From Chloroflexota bacterium (GTDB taxonomy: Bacteria; Chloroflexota; Dormibacteria; Dormibacterales; Dormibacteraceae), in NCBI GenBank assembly GCA_005881275.1, contig VBEF01000042.1, positions 1 through 64,000 on the forward strand: a DNA stretch of 64,000 nt, given 5' to 3'. The notes beneath the pieces were generated by a model that searched no databases, was not told the DNA's origin, and was given only the letters and a program-made list of their open reading frames with translations. The position numbers and the translations under genes were made by a program. The number at the start of each line of letters is the position of its first letter. The first letter of the stretch is position 1. Positions 51,353 through 57,297 of this stretch are shown here, piece by piece.

Positions 51353-52546
51353 CTAGCCGGCCGCGAGCGCCCGCGAGATGACCAGGCGCTGGATCTCGCT
51401 GGTGCCTTCGAAGAGGGTGTAGATCTTGGCGTCGCGATGCCACTTCTCGACCGGGAAGTCGCGGATGTAGCCGTAGCCGCCGCAGATCTGGATCGCTTGA
51501 TCGGTGACCTTGACCGCGACCTCGCCCGCCTTGAGCTTCGCCATCGAGCCTTCGGCCTTGGTGAACTCGCCACCGTTGCGGCCTTCCCAGAGAGCCCGCC
51601 AGATCAGAGCCCGTGTGGCTTCGATCTCGGTCGCCATGTCGGCGAGCATGAAGGCGATCGCCTCGTTCTCGATCAGCGTGCGCCCGAACTGCTTGCGCTC
51701 CTTGGCGTACTGGAGGGCGAATTCGAATGCGGCGCGGGCGATACCCAGCGCCATGGCGCCGACGATGGGCCGGGAGAGCTCGAAGGTCTTCAGCGCGACC
51801 GAGGACCGCGAGTGCTTCCCCTCACGTGCCCGGGCAAGTCTCGCCTCCAGCTTCTCCATGCCACCGAGCACGTTTTCGACCGGAATCGTGCAGTCTTCCA
51901 GCAGCACCTCCGCGGTGTGCGAGGCGCGGATGCCCATCTTCTTTTCCTTCTTGCCCATGCGGATGCCCTTGGTGCCCGGCGGCACCACAAAGCTCGCCTG
52001 GCCGCGGGTCCCCAGCTCGGGCTCGACCGCCGCCACCACGACGTGGACGTCGGCGATGCCGCCGTTCGTGATGAAGACTTTCTGCCCGTTGATGACCCAG
52101 TCGCCGTTCTGGCGGATCGCTCGTGTCTTCATGGAGGAGACGTCAGAGCCGGCGTCGGGCTCGGTGACCGCGAAGGCGCCCAGGGCCGGCTTGTCGGGGG
52201 TGCCGAAACAGACCGGGATCCAGGTCGCGATCTGCTCGGGAGTGCCCTGGGAGAAGATCGCCGCGACCGGCAGGCCGGTGCCCTGGATGGCCAGCGCGAT
52301 GCCGGCGCAGCCCCAGGTCAGCTCCTCGGCGACGAGCGCCGGCATGATCCCGGTGCCGTCGCCGTACGTCTGCTGCAGAAACTCGGTGCCGTAGAGGCCT
52401 ACCTCGGCCGCCTTCTTGACGATCGGCCAGGGAAACTCCTCAGATTCGTCGTACTGGTGGGCCACCGGGCGGATTTCCTTCTCCGCGAAGCTGTGGACCC
52501 AGTCCCGGATCTCCTTCTGCTCGTCGCTGAGTTCGAACGAAATCAT
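51353..52546 (-). CDS. Acyl-CoA dehydrogenase
   Basis: 397 residues. N-terminal SDEQKEIRDWVHSFAEKEIRP, FAD/substrate loops AVTEPDAGSDVSSMKT and VFITNGGIADV, and C-terminal QICGGYGYIRDFPVEKWHRDAKIYTLFEGTSEIQ with the catalytic Glu of short/medium-chain enzymes. First step of beta-oxidation or branched-chain acyl breakdown. TTAGGAG precedes the ATG. Confidence 0.93.
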   Translation of the reverse strand: MISFELSDEQKEIRDWVHSFAEKEIRPVAHQYDESEEFPWPIVKKAAEVGLYGTEFLQQTYGDGTGIMPALVAEELTWGCAGIALAIQGTGLPVAAIFSQGTPEQIATWIPVCFGTPDKPALGAFAVTEPDAGSDVSSMKTRAIRQNGDWVINGQKVFITNGGIADVHVVVAAVEPELGTRGQASFVVPPGTKGIRMGKKEKKMGIRASHTAEVLLEDCTIPVENVLGGMEKLEARLARAREGKHSRSSVALKTFELSRPIVGAMALGIARAAFEFALQYAKERKQFGRTLIENEAIAFMLADMATEIEATRALIWRALWEGRNGGEFTKAEGSMAKLKAGEVAVKVTDQAIQICGGYGYIRDFPVEKWHRDAKIYTLFEGTSEIQRLVISRALAAG

Positions 52547-52596
52547 GTATTTGCTAGCGCTCCTAAGGTGAATAACGCATCAGTACTCGTACGTAC

Positions 52597-52613
52597 CGTT
52601 TCTACATGAAACG
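52597..52613. promoter_or_regulatory. Candidate TetR operator upstream of the acyl-CoA dehydrogenase gene
   Basis: CGTTTC-TACAT-GAAACG, a perfect 6-bp inverted repeat with a 5-bp spacer, about 50 bp upstream of the start. TetR-type regulators bind palindromes of this size; no second copy was seen. Confidence 0.4.
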
Positions 52614-52644
52614 CTACCGGCGCCGAGTCCTGGTGTCAATCGCC

Positions 52645-53034
52645 TTAAGCGGCTTTGCTGGGGACGGCCCGGATCGCCTGGAGGCCGAGCCGGTAGGCGC
52701 TGATGACAAGGAACGCGCCCCAGATCCGGGCCAGGATCGGGCCTGGAACCTCCACCGCCACCAGGGCGCCGAGCACCGCTCCGCCCACTCCCCCACCTCC
52801 CATCCACATCGCCGGCCCGAGCAGCACGTTGCCCTCGCGCATATGCGTGATGCCGCCGACGATGGCGGTCGGCACGATGGCGACCAGCGAGGTCCCCTGG
52901 GCCACAGCCTGGGAGATGCGGAACCCGACGGTCATGGTGGGCACGAAGAGCAGCCCGCCGCCGATCCCGATCGTTCCGCTGAGAAAGCCGGCGCCCAGGC
53001 CACCCGCGATCAGCAGCGCGTCGCCCCAGGTCAC
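52645..53034 (-). CDS. TSUP (TauE/SafE) half-protein 1
   Basis: 129 residues from GTG 53034, which overlaps the stop of the preceding half-gene (GTGA); the 342-residue track ORF is a shadow extended upstream. About four membrane helices with GFLSGTIGIGGGLLFVPTM, the TSUP glycine motif. TSUP permeases are usually one protein with two such halves; here they are separate genes that presumably assemble. Substrate (sulfite, sulfonate or other anion) unknown. Confidence 0.85.
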   Translation of the reverse strand: MTWGDALLIAGGLGAGFLSGTIGIGGGLLFVPTMTVGFRISQAVAQGTSLVAIVPTAIVGGITHMREGNVLLGPAMWMGGGGVGGAVLGALVAVEVPGPILARIWGAFLVISAYRLGLQAIRAVPSKAA

Positions 53035-53399
53035 GGGATCACCAGCTCCTTCAGACCGACGACGCCGAGGATCAACGCCACGCCGATCTTCAGCTCCCGG
53101 TCCGGAATCCGGCGCAGCACCCTCGCGCCGACGTACGCGCCGACCACGCTGCCGATGATCAGGAAGAGCGCCGCGTGCAGGTCGACCTGCGGCGACCCCT
53201 TGCGGAAGTAATAGATAGGTAGTGCGGCGACGGCGATCGGGATGATCGCAACCAGCGAGTTCGCGTTGGCGAAGCGCTGCGGGACACCCGCCCACAGGGC
53301 CTGAAGGGGGACGAGGACAAACCCGCCGCCGACGCCCAGCAACCCGCCGAGCAAGCCGCCCAGAAAGCCGATCCCGGCGAAAACGGCGCGGCGGTCTAC
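53031..53399 (-). CDS. TSUP (TauE/SafE) half-protein 2
   Basis: Hydrophobic, about 122 residues with GFLGGLLGGLLGVGGGFVLVPLQ, the same glycine motif as its partner. The first canonical start (TTG 53354) falls inside the first helix. The frame is open to GTA 53399, which overlaps the upstream TAG (GTAG) and gives the sensible N-terminus DRRAVFAGIGFLGG. This is another apparent non-canonical start in the minus-one phase. Confidence 0.8.
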   Translation of the reverse strand, partial: VDRRAVFAGIGFLGGLLGGLLGVGGGFVLVPLQALWAGVPQRFANANSLVAIIPIAVAALPIYYFRKGSPQVDLHAALFLIIGSVVGAYVGARVLRRIPDRELKIGVALILGVVGLKELVIP

Positions 53400-53545
53400 T
53401 CGGTTGTCTGGCGTGGGGTCTCGGGCTGGCTCGTGACCACGGAGTGGTGCCGGAACTGGACGTTCGACGGCACCGCGGCCCCGGGTTGCTTCGCCTTTTT
53501 CTTCTTCTTCGCCTCGCGGCCCTGCTTGTCGCGTCCTTTACCCAT
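53396..53545 (-). CDS. Small lysine-rich protein
   Basis: 49 residues, not in the ORF track. MGKGRDKQGREAKKKKKAKQ is followed by a polar tail. Short proteins opening MGKGRDK with a Lys run occur in several high-GC bacteria and are uncharacterised. It overlaps the preceding gene by 8 bp and the following TSUP half by 4 bp, so the position is consistent with a real operon member. Confidence 0.6.
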   Translation of the reverse strand: MGKGRDKQGREAKKKKKAKQPGAAVPSNVQFRHHSVVTSQPETPRQTTE

Positions 53546-54776
53546 GGCGCCCAGTTTCCATGACCAGGGCCAGTTCGCGCAAGAAGGATTCCACGTCGGT
53601 GACCAGGCCGACCGACTGCCAGCTGCCCCGGTCCGCCAGCTTGGTCACGACCGCCGGGTTGATATCCACGCACACGGTGCGCACCCCCGCCGGCAGCATG
53701 TTGCCCGTGGCGATCGAATGCAGCATGGTCGACAGCATCAGCGCGATGCGCACGTCCGTCAGGGCGGCGCGCATGCGTCGCTGCGCCTCGACCATCTCCG
53801 TGATGACGTCCGGCAGCGGACCGTCGTCGCGGACGGAGCCGGCGAGCACGATCTCCACGCCATGTTCGATCGCGGACTTCATCACGCCCGATTTCAGCTG
53901 GCCGCTCTGAACCATCTGGCGCAGACCGCCCGCCCCGCGCACGCGGTTGATGGCGCGCATGTGGTGCTCATGGCCGTGCTCGATCGCAAGACCGCTTTCG
54001 ATGTTGACCCCAAGCGCGGTGCCGAAGAGTGCCGATTCGACGTCGTGCACGGCCAGCGCGTTGCCGGCGAACAGCACCTGGACGAAACCGAGCTCGATCA
54101 GCCGTGAGAGGTAGACCCCCGCACCGGTGTGGACCACCGCCGGACCCGCGACGACGAGGATCCGACCACCGGCCTCTCGTACCTGGCGCATCTCGTCGGC
54201 GATGCCGGCGATGAGAACCTTCTTTGGTTTCTCGGCGGAAACCTCGCTGCCCATGAAGCTGAAGATCTCGGTGTGCCGGGAGCGCTCCAGCGGCGTGACG
54301 CGAACACCGCCGTGCCCGACGACGACGTCCATTCCTGGTTCGGCGTCCTGGAACACGATGCACCACGCGCGGCCTGCCTGACGGTCGACAGCGATCGCCG
54401 CGTCCATCTCGATTTTTTCGACGCGGACCCACCGGCCGTTGAGGAGGACCTCCGTCGGCAGGTTGCTCGTGGAGTAGAACCCCTCGGGGAATACGCCTTC
54501 CTTCGCCACCTTGTCGAGGCGCGCCGGCTGTTCGTGCTCGGCCGTGGCGCCAAGAGCCCGAGCCCGCTGCACGATCCGGTCGAGCACCTCCGCGGTGTCG
54601 GCGTAGACCTCCATGCGGCAGATCGACGGGTCCGTCTTGTGCTGACCGACCTTCAGCTCCTCGATCGTGAAGTTGCCGCCCAGGTCCATGACCAGGTCCA
54701 TCACCTGCGGCAGCATCATCGAGTCGATGATGTGGCCCTGCAGGACCAGGCGGGCGCTGTGCCTACCCTCGGTCAC
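53538..54776 (-). CDS. LOR/SDH-domain protein (TIGR00300 type), possible ornithine cyclodeaminase-like enzyme
   Basis: 412 residues from GTG 54776, overlapping the pyrF stop (GTGA); the 603-residue track ORF runs backward over pyrF. N-terminal RLVLQGHIIDSMMLPQVMDLVMDLGG and C-terminal NAD-binding region KVLIAGIADEMRQVREAGGRILVVAGPAVVHTGAG fit the conserved lysine-oxoglutarate reductase/saccharopine dehydrogenase region family. Related archaeal and cyanobacterial proteins have ornithine cyclodeaminase or arginine-catabolic roles; activity here is not proven. Confidence 0.75.
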   Translation of the reverse strand: MTEGRHSARLVLQGHIIDSMMLPQVMDLVMDLGGNFTIEELKVGQHKTDPSICRMEVYADTAEVLDRIVQRARALGATAEHEQPARLDKVAKEGVFPEGFYSTSNLPTEVLLNGRWVRVEKIEMDAAIAVDRQAGRAWCIVFQDAEPGMDVVVGHGGVRVTPLERSRHTEIFSFMGSEVSAEKPKKVLIAGIADEMRQVREAGGRILVVAGPAVVHTGAGVYLSRLIELGFVQVLFAGNALAVHDVESALFGTALGVNIESGLAIEHGHEHHMRAINRVRGAGGLRQMVQSGQLKSGVMKSAIEHGVEIVLAGSVRDDGPLPDVITEMVEAQRRMRAALTDVRIALMLSTMLHSIATGNMLPAGVRTVCVDINPAVVTKLADRGSWQSVGLVTDVESFLRELALVMETGRHG

Positions 54777-55558
54777 GCGCGGACACCGGTCGCCAGGTTG
54801 ATCTGCGCCTTCAGCGCCTCCGCCTCGCGGGCGGGCTTGCTCGCGTAGATGACGCTGCGGCTCGCCGCCACCAGGCACGAGGCGGGATCGCCGTTCCAGG
54901 CCGCGCGCACGGCTGACTCGACGTCGCCGCCCTGAGCCCCGACCCCGGGCAGCAGAAAAGGAAGCGCGGTGAGGTGCCGGATCGCGGCGACCTCGGCCGG
55001 CGCGGTCGCTCCCACCACCAATCCGACGTTGCCCGCGCCGTTCAAGCCTTCCGCCAGGACGGCCACGTGCTCGAAGACCGGCTTGCCGCCCGACTCGAGA
55101 TGCTGCACGTCCCTGGCCCCGGGATTCGAGGTGCGGCACAAGACGTACACGCCGCGCTCTTCGTAACGCGTGAACTCGCGCAGCGAATCCGAGCCGAGAT
55201 AAGGGCTCACGGTCGCCGCGTCCATCGCCAGGGTGCCGAAGACCGCGCGTGCGTAAGCCCGCATCGTGTTGTCCATATCGCCGCGCTTGGCGTCGAGCAG
55301 GAACGGCGTATCGGGCGCTTCGTCCCGCAGCTCGAGGAGCGCCGCCCACCCGTCCGGTCCGTACTGCTCCCAGAACGCGCTGTTGGGCTTGAAGCAGCAG
55401 ACGTGCTCCTCGGTCTGCCGAACCACGTCGCGGCAGTGACGCAGGGCGCCGGCGGCGCCGCCCTCGATGCGGTCCGGATCAGGATCGAGACCAACGCAGA
55501 GCAGCGTGTGGCGCTCGCGCGAGAGCGTGCGCAAACGATCGAAGTAGGCCACTGGCAC
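54773..55558 (-). CDS. pyrF: Orotidine 5'-phosphate decarboxylase (type 2)
   Basis: 261 residues from GTG 55558; the track TTG 55591 coincides with a -35 hexamer, so the shorter start is preferred. Last step of UMP synthesis. Catalytic block FLLDAKRGDMDNTMRAYA, with FKPNSAFWEQYG and LLPGVGAQGGD as in the long type 2 enzymes. Followed by an overlapping LOR/SDH gene. Confidence 0.92.
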   Translation of the reverse strand: MPVAYFDRLRTLSRERHTLLCVGLDPDPDRIEGGAAGALRHCRDVVRQTEEHVCCFKPNSAFWEQYGPDGWAALLELRDEAPDTPFLLDAKRGDMDNTMRAYARAVFGTLAMDAATVSPYLGSDSLREFTRYEERGVYVLCRTSNPGARDVQHLESGGKPVFEHVAVLAEGLNGAGNVGLVVGATAPAEVAAIRHLTALPFLLPGVGAQGGDVESAVRAAWNGDPASCLVAASRSVIYASKPAREAEALKAQINLATGVRA

Positions 55559-55563
55559 GACCA

Positions 55564-55591
55564 ATCCTAGCGGTGGGCTTGGTGCGGTCAA
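55564..55591 (-). promoter_or_regulatory. pyrF promoter (leaderless)
   Basis: Minus strand TTGACC (55591-55586), 16-bp spacer, TAGGAT (55569-55564), then five bases to the GTG at 55558. Transcription would start at or next to the start codon. Confidence 0.55.
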
Positions 55592-55600
55592 AATTGAGTT

Positions 55601-57253
55601 GTGAGGATTGCTCTCGCCCAGATCAACCCAACCGTCGGTGACCTGGCCGGAAATTCACGGCTGATCATCAGCTGGATGGACAAGGCGCGCGCCGCGGGCG
55701 CCGACATCGTCTGCTTTCCGGAGCTGGCGATCACCGGCTATCCGCCCGAGGACCTCGTCCTCAAGCCGGCATTCGTCCGCGACAACCTCGCGCAGCTCAG
55801 CGTGATCGCAAGGTCCGCCACGGACATCGCCGCCGTGGTCGGCTTTGTCGACGAGGACGGTGATCTCTTCAACGCCGCCGCGTTCCTTCACCACAGCGAG
55901 ATCACGGCCATCTATCACTAGGTCTTCCTGCCGAACTACGGCGTCTTCGACGAGAAGCGCTACTTCGAGCCCGGCCACACCAGCCCGATCATCGAGCTGG
56001 ACGGGGTTCGGGTCGGGCTGTCCGTATGCGAAGACTGCTGGTTCCCCGCGGGCCCGATGGCGTGGGAAGCCCATCACGGTGCGCAGGTGCTCATCAACAT
56101 CAACGGTTCGCCGTACCACTACGGAAAGCGCGCGCCGCGAGAGGCGATGATCGGCGGACGGGCGGCCGACTATGGAGCATTCGTGGCCTGGGTCAACACG
56201 GTCGGCGGGCAGGACGAGCTCGTGTTCGACGGCAACAGCGTGGTCTTCGACCCGCACGGTCGCCTTCTCGCTCGAGCCGCCTCCTTCGAGCAAGAGCTGC
56301 TCATCTGCGATATCGACGCGGCCACGCCGGTCCACCGGCCGCTGGAGAAGATCCGGCATGAAGCTGAGGGCGCTGAGCGACTCGAGCTCATCGTGTCGGA
56401 GATCAGCACGGACGGCGCAGCCGCGCCGGCAGCCAGGACACCAATCGCTCCGCGCGTCGCGCAGCCGCTGATGTCCGGCGGAGTCGACTCGGCGCTCACG
56501 GCCGCAATCGCTTGCGATGCGCTCGGCGCGCAAAACGTCATAGGTGTGCGCATGCCGTCGCGCCACACCTCGACCGAAAGCCTCGATGACGCGGGAGCGA
56601 CAGCCGAGAACCTCGGCATGCAGCTCATGGACTTCTCCATCGAGCCGCCTCACAAGGGCTTTGAAGAGATCCTCAGCCCGGTGTTCAAAGGCACCGAGCC
56701 GGGTGTCGCGGAGGAGAACCTGCAGCCGCGGATACGCTCGACGATCCTCCACGCCCTGTCGAACAAGTTCGGCTACATCGTGCTCAGCACCGGCAACAAG
56801 TCAGAGCTCGCGACCGGCTACGGGACACTGTATGGAGACATCGCCGGCGGCTACGCGGTGCTGAAGGACATCACCAAGACGACCGTCTACGAGCTCTGCC
56901 GGTATCGCAACTCGCTTGGGGCGGCGATTCCCGAGCGCGTGATGACAAAGCCTCCGTCCGCCGAGCTCAAGCCAGACCAGAAGGATACCGACAGCCTGCC
57001 CCCTTACGAAGAGCTCGACCCGATCCTGCGCGGCTACATCGAGGATGACCTCAGCCCGGAGGAGCTGGTCGCCGCCGGGCACAAGCCGGAGACCGTGGCC
57101 CGGGTGATCCAGCTCGTCGACCGGAGCGAGTACAAGCGCCGCCAGGCGCCGCCCGGCGTGAAGATCACGCCGCGTGCCTTTGGACGGGACCGCCGGATGC
57201 CGATCGTCAACCGCTACAGCCCAAACGGCCTTGGGGGGCCCGGCCCGAACTAG
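55601..57253 (+). pseudogene. nadE: Glutamine-dependent NAD+ synthetase, interrupted by an amber codon and an internal deletion
   Basis: One frame: nitrilase (glutaminase) domain, then NAD synthetase domain. Glutaminase Glu is in FPELAITGYPPEDL and Cys in SVCEDCWFP. The catalytic Lys expected in IYHK-VFLPNYGVFDE is replaced by TAG (55919-55921; AAG to TAG). Past the stop the frame continues, with the PPi-loop SGGVDSALTAAIA, but about 25-30 residues that normally lead into SGG (including the DYVxKNGF block) are missing. Synthetase motifs LSTGNKSELATGYGTLYGD are intact. Either a real pseudogene or assembly error. The track splits it at 55601-55921 and 56057-57253. Confidence 0.85.
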
Positions 57254-57297
57254 GCTCGCGGCATAATTTCTATTGATGGGAGATATAGACAGGAGCT

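Noticed and set aside
48569-53545. Prophage or integrative element in the accessory stretch.
   Set aside because: No integrase, transposase, phage structural genes, tRNA or att-like direct repeats were found; only the LAGLIDADG gene looks mobile.
53538-55349. 603-residue minus-strand ORF.
   Set aside because: Only the last 412 residues are a real protein; the first part is an Arg/Gly-rich shadow of pyrF in another frame.
55919-55921. Pyrrolysine decoding of the nadE TAG.
   Set aside because: TAG is a normal stop for many genes here, no pyl genes are in the window, and an error or mutation is simpler; kept only as a check.
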